Origin: Paralithodes platypus
Taxonomy: Eukaryota > Arthropoda > Malacostraca > Decapoda > Lithodidae
Length of the DNA stretch: 64,000 bases
Direction: 5' to 3'
Assembly (NCBI GenBank): GCA_032716605.1
Contig: CM064501.1
Span: forward strand, 25,082,014-25,146,013
This document shows, piece after piece, positions 21,018-33,050 of this stretch. The position numbers were made by a program, and so were the translations under genes. A model generated the notes under the pieces. The model did no database searches. It saw nothing but the letters and a program-made list of their open reading frames with translations, and had not been told where the DNA came from. Numbering within the stretch: the stretch's first letter is position 1; each line of letters starts with the position of its first letter.

Positions 21018-23595
21018 GGAGGTGGAGGGGGGTTGGAATCGGACGCTTGACTAGCTTTGGTTGTTGCAGTGCCCTGATGATTTTTATATGGGGCTTTCCC
21101 TTTATACCCGTGCTTACCTTGTTTGGGTTTGTACTGATTACCTCCGTGCTGAGGAGGTGGTCTGGGGTCTCTAGGTGACTGTTTAGGGTGAGGTTGGTAC
21201 GGTTTGCTACCGCCCTTTGGTTTATGAAAGGGTTTCTTAAGTGGATCCTTCCTAGCTTGGGAGGTAACCTGCTTCCACCCACTAACCATATTAAAAGCTA
21301 AACTCCACGATTCAGTGTCAAGCAAGGTGGGTGTCAGAACCGGGGAGAGGGTTACCCGGCGACTTATGTCCGCCGGCAACTTTCTCACCAGATGTACTCT
21401 CAGATCTTGGCAAGCTCGAATCGCCTCCAAAATTGCAATTCTAATGTCCCCTAGGGACTGAATGGCGTTTTATAGTGAAAGTCTGCGAGAAAGCTCAATG
21501 GCTTTTATTTGAGGTTCATTGATGGCCGAGATCGTGAGTGCAAGAGAGGCGGCTATTTGATGACTCGCCAAGTACTGCGAGAACATCCGGTAGGCTTTAT
21601 TGCGTAACTTAAAATCTCGATCCAAGTGAGTAACCCGGGGGGAGGGGGGGGGGGGGGAGAGAAAGGCTCATCAAGGGCATGCAATGACACTTTGGGGGCC
21701 GCCAGAAATGTTAGTAATGCTGGGGGCACCCCTTCTGCATGGGATACTGGTAGGGAAAAATAATTATGATTCTCTGGTGAGATTTGATGTGAAGCTTTGG
21801 TGGTGATAGTTTTGGCGAATACCTGTGCTTCTATCTCCCAGTCAACCCTACTCCCTACTCCCAGCTGCCGCATCTGCAGTACCGGAGTCTGAGCTTGGTC
21901 CAGAGCCGGAGTTGTAGCCAACTCCGGCGTAAGAGAATTTAAGGCTTTGACATCATTAATGCCATCAGCCTTCTACCAGTCAGCAAAAAGTCGTGCAGAA
22001 GCGGCAGAAGGAACGGCTGGAACTGCAGAATACACAAAATATGCCGGGTTAAGTGAACTTGGGACACCTTTAATTAGGACATCTAATACCCTCCCTGTCT
22101 CATCTCTGGCCCGAAATTTACGGTTCTTATTAATTTCGATGGACCACTCGCTTGGAATTGGAGGGTCCCCTGATACCGAAGGTTGAGCTATAAGGGGGTT
22201 CTCTGGCACTACAGGTACCCAAGAGCAATCTGTGCCATAAAGGAGAGGCATGGGGCCCTTCCTCATAGGCTCTTTATCTAAGGGAGGGGGTTGAACATCA
22301 GTAACCACCCTAAAGTTGGACATAGCGAGTGCCGCCGGCTATGTGGGGCCTGGGGCAGCTGCTATCAACTGGGCTGGACAAGTAGGGGGAACAGCCGGCG
22401 ACTCTAAAGGTCTAAAAACAGACGTGTTAGGGGGCTGAGCTGAGAGGGTAACTTTGGGATGAGACGAGGCAGGGGTTTGATAATGTTGTATCACATTTTG
22501 TAATAACTCTTTTACCTGATCAGAAGTCATCCGTTTCCTAGAGGTATCTTTGGATGAGTTTGAACTAGCCTCAGAATAATTACTAGGGAGAGACTGAGGA
22601 GCCGGGGAGAACAAACCATCCGCAGGCTCCTCACTCTGCTCCAAGTTTTTTTGTGATTCTAGCCCGTGTGAGTCTATCTCATTATCTGCCTGGGGCAGAC
22701 GACGGCAACATGTTGATGTCGCCGTCCTCAGTCCGTTCTGGAATGATATTTAGAGATGGGTCTGAATGGCGTCAGTAACCCCCTGCCGCCATGGGCAGGG
22801 AGTCTTGCGTCAACTGTGAGCTTAATTGGGCCCCCGGCGGATATCCCCTGAATTGGTTGGCTAGCACCCTACTAGGGCCTGCCGCCTTCACACCCGGGGA
22901 ACTACCGTTAATTTTCGTATTGCAAAAGTCACATGAGGAGGTTCACGTATAGCCTGTTCCTGCCTAGATGTAGATGGTAATGATTCAGATCCTATTTCTG
23001 ACTCCCCAGAATCACGTGTAAATGTATCCGAGGGAGGTGCAGGAGGGAGCGGCTGAGGAGTCTCACGCCGGTTGCTCGAGGTGTCATACTCTTCTCTGCG
23101 GCGCTTGTGAGACCGGGAAGAATCTGAGGTAGAGTGGTGAGCGTGTGTCCTGGGAGACTTCGACTTCCGCCACGTGGCACGGTCGGAGGAGGGGACCTCG
23201 GTGACGTCGCTCTCACTACTGCTATTGACAAACTCTTTACTGATAGCTTTAGTTTTGACCTTGGGTCTGACCGCTGTGGAGGATCCTGGTTTAACTAAGG
23301 GAGACTTGATAATTAGCTTGTCCCAGAGGACCTCATCATCACACTGCAGGGCCTTGTGGGCTATGTCTTTAGCATATGAGTTAAACGCAGCCTTCTCCTC
23401 GTGCAAGGCCGCTAAACAAGACAGGTCTTTCTTAGCCAGCAAAGCGGATTTTAATTCAGCACAGATGGTGCACTTTTTGGACAACCACACGCCCCTAGAG
23501 CGGTCCAGACATTTCATGCATTTGATGCAAAGGGAATTAGCAAAAACTGGTAAAAGGGAACAAGAGGGCGTAGCGCAAAGTTCAAACCTAGGCAT
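21008..23595 (-). pseudogene. DIRS-B gag-like ORF1 remnant
   Basis: ATG at 23595 opens 235 codons (CATPSCSLL, CIKCMKCLDRSRG, CTIC, then an RS/HKR-rich stretch) equivalent to the DIRS-A N-terminus. Later pieces in changing frames at 22644-22339, 22323-21973 (MPLLYGTDCSW), 21921-21553 and 21430-21008 carry the conserved core and the basic Pro-rich tail. At least four breaks make it non-functional. A G-run near 21640-21655 marks one of the damaged places. Confidence 0.75.
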
Positions 23596-24465
23596 GGTGC
23601 CGTAAATGAGGTTCCCCCCCTCCGCCGGGATCAGAAGTCCAACTCCGCCGGAGAAGCAGCCGGGACCTGGAAAAATTTCCAGGAATCAATGCTCTTAAGT
23701 ATAACCTGCGAGGTATTAAACATCCTAACTCAAATCCGACGGAATCTTAGCTATAATGCACCACTACGCTAACCTTCCGCCGGACTTGTCTAGCTGATTT
23801 TCACAAACTCACCTGTGATATTTCACAGGTCCCCTGACCTTGTTAAGGTGTGATCCTACTGAACAAGTTTGCAAAACTCATCTTATCACTTCGTGTACAC
23901 TTGACTGGGGGTGCCGCAGGTGGTACGTCTGACGTGTCACTAGGTCAGGCCGGGAGAGTTAACTCGGCGAGCCGAGTTTGTATCCTTGCTCGGAATGCAA
24001 TTCCGCCGGAAGAATGGTTCAGCCAAACCACGCCGGGATCTTTTGAATGTTTCTACCCGTCAAAGACGAATAACCTGGGGCCGACTTACGGGGCCGCTGG
24101 AACAAACAAAAACTGACGGAAAAAAAGGGTTGGCACAGCCCCTTTTGACCGCAGTCCCACACACATAAAATAAATGCAATAATAATAATGATAAGGGACG
24201 TCTCCCCTACCCCGAAGGAACAAGACCGCATGCAAGAACAAGAATCAAGGGCATACATAGGTAACAATAACAACAGAAAATTTAGACCACTAAATGACCT
24301 GAAACCTACGTTGGAGACCCCTAACTAGGCCGACCACATGGACTGAAGAACATCCCAGCAGACGAAGCCCCAGCAACCAGCAGCCGCACCAAGCAGAGGG
24401 AGGCCACCCAAGGGGCCTAAGTAAAACACGAACCCTGGAAGGTGGAGCACCACGTGCAGACACCC
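23596..24465 (-). other. DIRS-B leader, gag-proximal part
   Basis: Contains the conserved leader acceptor (TTTTTCCAG ending at 23667) and several CCGCCGG motifs. It is interrupted at TTAA 24466-24469 by the piggyBac-like block; the leader resumes at 33129 and its conserved GTGAGT donor is at 33420. Confidence 0.6.
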
Positions 24466-24830
24466 TTAACCCTTATTTAGCGGGTGGTAAGGTATTTTAC
24501 ACTGTACAGCTCAGCGGGCATAATCCCGAAATATTCGCTCAATTTCACTCGCCCTAGCGCCGTTACTATGGCTCCAATGCGAATGAAACGATCATTTTTG
24601 GAAAGAGCAACTCTTCGTCTCCCCATATAAGTCTATGAATGGATGTTATGAATGAGTGTGGAGGGTGGGAAGAGGTGAGGAAGAGGAGGTACTTTTTGGT
24701 CTATTTCCCAGGCGCGTTGGTTGCGTTTGCTTTGGCCTGACTTCGGCCTCTCGCGCGTCTACTATTCCTTTGGTAATCCGTCTTATTTTTCTCTTATTTC
24801 TCCTTATTTCTGTATTCTCTCTCTCTCTCT

Positions 24831-24835
24831 CACTC

Positions 24836-24871
<36 letters not shown>

Positions 24872-25215
24872 GGCTCGCTCGCGCGCTCTGCCTCTCTCTC
24901 TCTTCCTCATCCGTATATGTAATTCTCATTATTATTTTCTCAAATCTCTCTCACTCCTGTCTGTCTGTCTGTCTGTCTGTCTCTGTCTCTCTCTATCTCT
25001 GGCTCGCTCCCTTTTCCTCTCTCGCGCGCTCTGTCTCTCTCTCTCTTCCTCATCCGTATATGTAATTCTCATTATTATTTTCTCTAATCTCTCTCAGTCC
25101 TCCTGTCTGTCTGTCTCTCTGGCTCGCTCGCTTTCCCTCTTTTGTGCTCCCTTTCTCTCTTCCTCATCCGTATATGTATTTCTCATTATTATTTTCTCTA
25201 ACTATTATTTTCTCT
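24831..25215. repeat. CT-rich minisatellite, three units of 120-145 bp
   Basis: Each unit runs from CTCACTCCTGTCTGTCTG through (CT)n, GGCTCGCTC, CTTCCTCATCCGTATATGTA and TTCTCATTATTATTTTCTC. Units start near 24831, 24950 and 25094. A related single unit lies beyond the DIRS copy at about 30735-30850, so the array probably predates that insertion. Open frames here are compositional. Confidence 0.75.
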
Positions 25216-26332
25216 CCAGGGCAATAAATCAAAGATATTAAGGGCCTTGGATACTTTGGGAAATGTACTAGACGTCAATATAAAGGCTATACCTAGTTAT
25301 TATCACCAAGACTATTTTGTGTATGCTACTAAGCCAGCTTTACCCCCTGCCTCAGCTTCAAAATTGTTTTCAGACTGGTCTAAGCTGGATGGGTTTAATG
25401 ACATTAAGACTCTGTCAGCTCTCACTCCTGAACTTGATTTACAAACCGTCACAGACGAAGCAGCTAATCCAGTCTTGAAGGTGGGGCAGTTGGGTCCAGG
25501 ACCTTGGGTGGATTGGGAGACAGAGGCTCAAAACTTTGCAACCACATTTACTTCCAAATCTTCCCACCAGATCCCTCAAGATACTCATTCGTGGTTCTCT
25601 ATGCCAGTATGTTCTGCCGGCGGAGTTCCGTCAGCTTTGTTTTCTTTCTTAGCTGCCCCTAAAATTAATCTTTGTGAGCTAAAAGACCCTTTCACTACCC
25701 CTACCCCAACTCACCTAGACCGAGAATTTAGGCTAAGGGGGAAAGCTTTTCGCCTTTTCTCTCAATACATAGTGTCTCAACAGGTAGCAAAGTCTTTACT
25801 TCGGTCCACTCAGGCAATCGCAGATGCGGATGCCAGAAGATCGGTTCAATTATCCCGGCGACTGCTTCTCCAGTCGTCAATCCAATCTCTGGGTGACATA
25901 CGCACCGCCTTGCTTGAGGCGGTACGAGCAAGACAAGATCTCAGAATGTCTTTAGTTCGCAAACTGCCTGATCGCATTGCGAATCAGGTGGTCATGTCAC
26001 CAGTGCTTACTCCCTCTTTAATGTCCCCTGCAGTGTGGCGAACAGTGTTTAATATGGCACAGGCCTTTAAACACAGTCCCACCCCTTCTAAGAAACCTGC
26101 CTTTAACTTCCCCAAACCCAGGCCAACCGCTAAAGCTCAGCCGGGGGGATCTAAGCCCTTTCTTCCACCTAAGTCCTCCCCCTCCCCTCAAGGTCAGTAC
26201 AGGCATAGACAGAGTAGGTTTTCAGGTCAGAGAGGACGCGGCCATAACAAGCCAGGTCAGGGCCCGTCTTCGGCCAACACCAGCCAGCCGGCGAAGCGTC
26301 CAGCACCACCAACCCCACCATCAAAAAACTAA
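25216..26332 (+). pseudogene. DIRS-A copy: C-terminal half of gag
   Basis: Open over about 370 codons and collinear with residues roughly 500-873 of the DIRS-A gag. It includes HLDREFRLRGKAFRLF and the RFSGQRGRG tail, and reads Arg (CGA) where DIRS-A has a stop. It ends TCA AAA AAC TAA with the slippery heptamer. There is no start codon or N-terminal Cys/RS region. Confidence 0.8.
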
Positions 26333-28243
26333 AGTCTCTCTCACTCCCGGTGCCAACCTTAAGGCCGGCGGACCTGAGGGTAGTACAGCCGGCGAACCCT
26401 TGTCTGCTAACTGGGTCGTTCCGAACGTGTCACCAAGCATGGCCGTTAAACACTTGGGCACGGATGGTGGCACGCAAAGGCATCACTTGGCAGTGGCTCC
26501 GGCGACCTCGCTTATGTCAGCCGACAACGGCGAATTTTGTTTCTTTAGAGGTGGAGTCACTGGTCCAGGAAATGATTGCCAAGGATGTCATCATCCCGTT
26601 CCCCCCAAATTACCCTGTATTCACGTCCAAACTATTTTTGGTTCCCAAAAGGGACAGTGTTCAGATGAGACCGGTCGTATCTGAACCTTCACATTCACAA
26701 CGAATCTTTCCGAATGTTAACAGTACACCAAATCAGGCTAACACTTCCGCCGGGAGGTTGGACGTGTTCACTAGACCTGACAGACGCCTATTGGCACGTA
26801 TCGGTCAACAAAAGATTTCAAAGGTTTTTGGCCCTACGGATCAGGCACCAAAATTTTGTTTTTCAAAGGATGCCATTCGGTTTGAACCTGGCACCTCGAT
26901 TATTCACGAAAATAGTCCGGCAAGCCCTGATGCCGTTGTTAAAACAAGGAATCAGAGTGTTGTGGTAACTAGACGACTGGCTGGTGGTGGCAGAGACACA
27001 ACAATTATGCATCAAACATGTCAACATAATTTTAAATCATGTCAAAACTCTAGGGTTCAAGGTAAATCTGGTAAAGTCAAACCTTGTTCCCTCACGAGTA
27101 ATTCAGTGGATAGGGCTGGTCTGGGACACGGCCGCTCTCACTCTGAGTCAGAGTGTGGACAATCGCAACAGGTTTCGCAGGAAACTGTTCATGTTTCTTC
27201 ACAGTCTGACTACGACGCGGAGGGTCTGGGAGTCTCTGGTCGGCTCTCTCAACTGGATTCAACTAACTGTCATGTTGGGCCGGTTGAAAGTAAAACGTTT
27301 AATATTGGAAGGCAACAAATATTTCCCACTCTTACCGGCGGGAAAATTATGGCCCATCCCGAAATTAATCCACACCTTACTAGCGGTCTGGGCAAAGAGG
27401 GAAACGTTGCACTCAATAATGTCATGGACCTCTCGTCCACCAACGGTATGGGTAGACACGGATGCGTCAGGCACAATAGGGTGGGGATTTCAGTCAAATC
27501 AGGGGCACAAGGGTCAGGGGCTTTGGTCCCACTTAGAAATCTCTCACATCAATGTCAAAGAATTACTAGTCCCCTTGTATTTCCTTCAGGCTCACTGCCC
27601 TGCGTTACGGGGCAAGTCGGTGGCCTTCAGAATGGACAATCTGAACACAGTTCAGTGTATTCAGAAACAGGGATCAACGAGGTCAAGGAGGTTGCTAAAC
27701 GTGTCGGAAGAGATTTTTACTCTAGCCAACAGACTAGACATTTATCTTCACGCATCTTATCTCCCAGGCGTAGCGAACGTCTGGGCAGACGCTTTGTCCC
27801 GGAGACAGAGCACGACAGTAGAATGGGAGCTCAAGCAACCCATTTTCAACCTAATGATTGCAGAGCTCTCCCATCCACAAGTGGATCTGTTTGCGTCCGA
27901 GGAGACTCACAAACTCCCTCTATACCTCACCCGCCGGACGAAAACGCCGGCAGGGGGGCCAGATGCCCTAGTGACAGACTGGAACAGATGGAGCTCCATC
28001 TATCTGTTTCCGCCGCCAGATGCGTCACTAATGTGCCACGTAGTGAACAAACTACGAGATTATCGAGGCTTAGTCTCACTAATCGCGCTCCTGTGGCCGG
28101 CGCAGTTGTGGTACCAGCAATTGAAGACGTGGTGCCCGCACCCGGTGTCGCTCCCGGTCGGGTATTTCCACTTAGACACGATTGGCAACCTAGCGACCTC
28201 GCTGACTTTTGCATTATGGACATTCAGGAGGCCATGTGGCTAG
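26324..28243 (+). pseudogene. DIRS-A copy: broken RT / RNase H / DAM-like frame
   Basis: Collinear with DIRS-A RT. An 11-bp deletion after RPVV (near 26680-26690) removes the start of the DLSYLN motif and shifts the frame. Within the active site the codon for Tyr of YLDD (around 26967) is TAA. RNase H motifs (VWVDTDASG, NVWADALS) and the DAM-like end (PAGGPDAL, YLFPPPDA, PLWPAQLWY) follow intact. Confidence 0.85.
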
Positions 28244-29196
28244 CACCATACAGTAGAGATGTGACCAATAAATTATTAAATCAATATACTCAGTCTACGA
28301 AACGACAGTATCACTCACATTGGCAAGCCTTTACTTCTTGGATCATTAGAACAGAACAGACTGTGCCATCAGTAGCTTTAGTTTTTAATTATTTAAATTA
28401 TCTGTTTGAGCAGAAACATTTATCTGTGGTAACGTTAAAAAATCACTTAACTGCGATTAGAGTGCCCTTTTTAGACCTTACAGGTCTCTCCATACCGGTG
28501 GCGGAGGAAACAGGTTTTATGAGAGCTTGTTTTAAACTCCGCCCACCTCCCCGTCAGCTCATGCCTACTTGATCTCTGGACAAAGCTTTGTCTTTACTTC
28601 ACTCTCGTCTGTACCAAAATACTGCAGATTTTGCATTACTCTTAAAAAAGGCTGTATTCCTTTTGGCTTTGGCCACCGGGAACAGAGTGTCTGAGCTGGC
28701 GGCGATGAGCAACACACCTAATTGCCTTAGGTTTGGTAGACTTAATGAATGTATTTACATTGCACCTTCCCCGGGATTTGTAGCCAAGAATGAGCACAGT
28801 GCACACGTGTTTTCTGAGTTCACGGTGCCGGCGTTAAAAAGGGGAAAGGTGCATCATAATCTATGTCCAGTGCAAGCTCTAACCAAATATTTGAGAGTAG
28901 CTCCTCTAAACCCCCAAGGTGCTTTATGGGTAGCAAGTACGGGTAAACGCTTACTGAAACGGCGATTAGCTTCTCTTCTGGTCGAAGTCATTAAAGAGAG
29001 TAATCCCGGCGTTGTGGGTCGGGCCCACGATTTACGCAAATGGGCAGCCTCTTTACGTTTCCTGACTTTTTTTTCAGTAGAAGATATTGCGTCCACTCAG
29101 TTGTGGGCGTCTAATCATACGTTTTTGTCTAGATACTTGTCAGATGCTCTAGATAAACCTTCCTTACCATGTATAGCTTTAAGGCAGAGGGTCTAG
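28140..29196 (+). pseudogene. DIRS-A copy: recombinase with premature stop
   Basis: Carries TKRQYHSHWQAF, ATGNRVSELAAM, AHDLRKWAASL and NHTFLSRYLS. A TGA at 28570-28572 replaces the Trp in PTWSLDKA. Here the A-run that is frameshifted in DIRS-A has six A and keeps the frame, so this copy documents the parental recombinase reading frame around that site. Confidence 0.82.
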
Positions 29197-29757
29197 GTGG
29201 CCCTGCAGTCACTTTTGTTTACTTTCAAGAAAAGGGGGGGGGGGGGGGGTGCAGTCAGTTGACATAGGACACCCTAGACCCCGCCGGAGTGTGAGAGCTG
29301 TGATACAATTTATGGTTAATGTGATAGGAAAATTTCTCAGCAAGAAATTGTGCTAGTACAATGTTAGTACAAAACAACGGGGTTGTTATAGTAGTTTTAG
29401 CTGCGAAAGCAATTTAATATTAAAACCGTGAAGATCTTTTGCAATTTATCTCCACGATTATTTTGGGGTTTATTATGTGCACATATAAACTGATAACTTG
29501 TTATTTTTGTCACCACTCGTTGAGTGGGGTGCCTTTGTAACTAAAGATCTGTTCACAGAATCTTCAGAGTTTCCCCTTTTTTGCCAAGCAGGCTTCTTTG
29601 AAGCACGCACCTGCCTGAACCCCTTTCTTGTATATATACGGCCTACGCCTTATTAAATATATTTTCAAAAGTAAGAATACTATGTGGTTGTTTTTATTAT
29701 CTGCATTTCTAGAGTTATGATATGATTACGAATGTCCCCCTCCAGTCTTAGAAATCA

Positions 29758-29865
29758 GGCATGTTCGTCAATGATGGAGGGGCCACTAATAAATTATAGG
29801 TTTGACTCCTGTAAGGAGATAAAGAAAACCTAATATTTAGTAGGGGCCCCGTAATCATTGACGAC
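29758..29865. repeat. Internal complementary region of the DIRS-A copy
   Basis: Reverse complement of the DIRS-A region at 8562-8670. Because the 5' terminal repeat of this copy is missing, the half of this region that copies the 5' tip is the only trace of that end here. Confidence 0.8.
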
Positions 29866-29929
29866 TGGGGCCCTCCCGACCATCCCCTTCCCATTCGTTG
29901 ATGTATTGAGGATTTTGGTTTACTTGGTA

Positions 29930-30281
29930 TGTCAGTGAAGAAAGAATGACGCCTGAATCAGCATCTGGTCAAAGATCCACACAAGTACATCCACGATATG
30001 ATGGAAAGCTTATTAGATAGTTATTCTTATTTTCTTTTTCTTCTTTACGAAGTTTTTTCGTAGTGAGAACCCAATTCATAATGACTGAAGCCATGAGTGA
30101 GGTCGCGTGCGCTCATGATGAAGGCTCCTCAGATTTTAAATGCTCTGCGCGGTAGATTCAAACTACGGCGGATTAGTGTTTGAAGAGGATGTCTTATGTA
30201 ATAGGCATGTTCGTCAATGATTATGAGGCCACTACTAAATATTAGGTTTTCTTTATCTCCTTACAGGAGTCAAACCTATAA
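29930..30281. repeat. 3' terminal repeat of the DIRS-A copy
   Basis: Reverse complement of 8142-8490, ending GGAGTCAAACCTATAAT at the element tip. Confidence 0.82.
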
Positions 30282-30339
30282 TCTTTTTCACTCTTTCTTC
30301 AGTTCAGTTTCTGTATTCTCTCTATATGGTGGGAATGGT

Positions 30340-32195
30340 ATTTCGTATGAGGGATGTGCAGCACAAATATTCAATCTTTCGTTGTTTGGTTGTTTGTATT
30401 ACCGTAAGAAATTTACTTAACGCCTGCAAATAATACGCTATAAAATGCTTGCAATCAAACTCTCAAGCAATTTCAAGGTCACATGCAATTATAAATGTAG
30501 GTTATAGGTAGACCCAGAGAGGAAGAGACAAGAGAGAGAGAGAGAGTGTCGTGATAATATAACAATGTTACATATGTATCATATATATGAAAACATAATA
30601 TATACGGTAGGCCTACATCTGTTCCCCACAATCATATAATGCCAAGCACAAATATTCAATCTTTCATTGTTTGCATTACCGTAAGAAATTTACTGAACGC
30701 CTGCAAATAATACGCTATAAAATGCTTGCAATCTCTCTATTTTCTCTAATCTCTCTCACTCCTCCTGTCTCTCTCTCTCTCTCTCTCTGGCTCGCTCGCT
30801 TTCCCTCTTCCTCATCCGTATTATGTATTTCTCATTATTATTTTCTCTAACTAATCCCTCTATTTCATTTATATGCTTGTAATGTTTCTGTATTATTATA
30901 TCTTTTTCACTCTTTCTTCAGTTCAGTTTCTGCATTCTCTCTCTCTCTCTCTTTCGCTTGCTTTGCAGGAATTTTGTTTTTGTTTTATATATAATATATA
31001 ATAATTTACTTATCATTACTTACTATATCGTATAAACAATAGTAGGTAGCCAACTTACCATAATACCGCTACACCAAACCGATCCGCATGCGGTTTTGTT
31101 TATCCCCTGTTTACTAAAGTGCCACCATTATCGATTTTCTTGGAGCCGACTCGAGCGGGAGGGTTACCCATTGAAGTTAAATCCGCTAGCATATATTGTT
31201 AGATGTAAGACATGATAAATACCACTAGAAATATGAATTGGCAAAATCCATATAATATCACTTCGAAATTGTTCTGAAATTTCAAAACAAAACCGCTAGT
31301 GTAAGTCATTGCTGCTAGATCGAAGTAAAGGTCTCTAGATCTAGCGGAAGTCGCTATACGTATTGGCAGTACTGCACACTCATTAATTTCATTCATTCAT
31401 TTTCTATTGAGCTCGTCCTGGAATCTTTACGACTCTGAATCTTACGATTGCCGACGGCGATACGTTGTTGACATTGTTGTTGATGTTCCAGTGGAGGGAT
31501 GGACAAAATATTTTCCTTGTCCAATAATAGCTATTTCATAGTCCCACAGGACTTATTTTGATATATTTATCAAATTTATTGAACGCCTGAAAATAATACG
31601 CTATAAAATGCTTGCAATCAAACTTTCAAGCAATTACAAGGTCACATGCAATTATAAAAAGGTATATTGTAGACCACAATCTTCGCCAAGCTTCGTTGTT
31701 GCTTGTATTATCGTGAGAAATGTACCATACACCCTGGTTATCGTGAGAAATTTACCGAACGCCTGCAAATAATACGCTATAAATTGCTTGCAATCAAACT
31801 CTCAAGCAATTTCAATGTCACATGCAGTATAGGTAGACCCAGAGAGGAAGAGACAGACAGAGAGAGAGGGGAGGTCAAAAACATCTGCTAGGTGTGATTT
31901 CCCCTGGGAGGGAAGAGATTAGTTAGGGGTGTGCCCTGGGCTACATCAGACAAAGAGAGTACAAAGGAGTACAAACAAAGAGAGTGAGACAGAGAGAGAG
32001 AGAGAGAGAGAGTCGTGATAATATAAAAATGTTACATATGTATCATATAATTATGAAAACATAATATATACGGTAGGCCTACATCTGTTCTCCACAATCA
32101 TATAATGCCAAGCACAAATATTCAATCTTTCGTTGTTTGTATTACCGTAAGAAATTTACCGAACGCCTGCAAATAATACGCTATAAAATGCAAAG
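30340..32195. repeat. Degenerate repeat array inside the piggyBac-like block
   Basis: At least five copies of a unit containing GAACGCCTGCAAATAATACG followed by CTATAAAATGCTTGCAATC occur near 30420, 30697, 31580, 31757 and 32161. Several are followed by CAAGCAATT..GTCACATGCA and a GA-rich microsatellite (AGACCCAGAGAGGAAGAGAC). A final partial copy lies at 32566-32600, next to the transposase exon, so the array may occupy that gene's intron. 30735-30960 also holds CT-rich sequence. Confidence 0.6.
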
Positions 32196-32565
32196 GAAAT
32201 TTCTTGTAGAGTGCAATTTTGAGGACGTAATGTGCTCTGAGAGAGAGCGGAGCGGTGATTAGGAGCATAAATTACCTCAAGACCGCTCGCCACACAGGGA
32301 ATTATATAAGGAAATTACCGTATTTCAGGGTTTTTGCACTCGTGCTGTACGATCGTTGAAAAACAACCAGTAATCGTAGAAGGATGGTTCGGGTGTCATT
32401 GGAAAGCTCAATTTACGCACTTTCAGGATACATACTTGTATTACGCTCTGGGTCTTGTTTATGCATGAAAAAGAGCCCGGAACAACCCCATTTAGGGTAA
32501 AAAAAAAAACCCGCTGGGCGGCACAGTGAAATATACTCCACCAGCCGCTCGTAAGGTGATAAAAT
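32196..32565 (-). mobile_element. Divergent relative of the TTAA MITE family
   Basis: The same order of landmarks as the 480-bp MITE (a GCACTCGTG block, GTCATTGGAAAGCTCAATTT, CGCTCTGGGTCTTGTTTATG, CCGCTGGGCGGCAC, CCGCTCGTAAGGTG at the end) but heavily diverged and without clear TTAA on both sides. It appears to be an old insertion into the degenerate repeat array. Confidence 0.55.
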
Positions 32566-32613
32566 GCTTGCAATCACATTTTCAAGCAATTATAAAATAT
32601 AAATTGTACTTAC

Positions 32614-32941
32614 CAACACCCACACCAGTATGTTCTTCGTCAGGAACATCTGCAATTTGCTCAAGGGTCTGTCCAATATCAACCACAACATCCACCCAAC
32701 GCAAATTATGCTTGGGGTGAAAGCCTATGATCGGGTTATTTTCGTCTTCCGAGTCATCCACACTACCAAAACTCTCACCCAGACCTTCGACGGTTTCATC
32801 CAACAGCTTATTAGAAAGTTCTGAAGAGTTCAGCATGATATCTAGTTCCTGGGTGGTAAGCCGGGCGTGGTTAGTAGGGTGGCGCGACGCACTAGGGATG
32901 GCGGCCACCGAATCGAACACGGGCAAATCTTGACCTTCCAT
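32614..32941 (-). CDS. First coding exon of a piggyBac-like transposase
   Basis: ATG at 32941 opens an acidic N-terminal region (LTTQELDIMLNSS, DSEDENNP) followed by HPKHNLRWVDVV. The exon ends at 32614 directly before a strong donor, GTAAGT. It sits about 180 bp inside the right TTAA terminus and reads inward, where piggyBac transposases start. An acidic, disordered N-terminus is typical of the family. No exon with the DDD catalytic core or Cys-rich C-terminus is visible in 24470-32600, so the gene is incomplete. Identification rests on position and style, not on a catalytic motif; a cargo exon unrelated to transposition is the alternative. Confidence 0.5.
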
Positions 32942-33050
32942 TATGGCTGCTTGAGGGTCACTTAGTCACGGTCACGCAGTGGGGATGTGTGGGTGGGCCC
33001 TGACCACCAAGTTTCGCTTTCCACCTAAATTAGGGTGGGAATACGCCCAC

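Larger units (their letters stand above)
25216..30281 (+). mobile_element. 5'-truncated copy of DIRS-A
   Basis: Highly similar to DIRS-A but on the plus strand. It starts abruptly within gag (at CCAGGGCAATAAATC, equivalent to about 13220 in DIRS-A) and runs through RT, recombinase, internal complementary region and 3' terminal repeat to about 30281. It lacks the 5' terminal repeat, leader and about 500 gag codons. RT carries an 11-bp deletion and a stop at the catalytic YLDD tyrosine; the recombinase has a Trp-to-stop change. Confidence 0.88.

Noticed and set aside
24656..25065. Ser/Leu-rich frames in the CT repeat
   Set aside because: Pure by-product of the (CT)n/(CTGT)n minisatellite.
32325..32573. 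82-codon minus-strand frame
   Set aside because: Lies within the degenerate MITE relative; no independent support.
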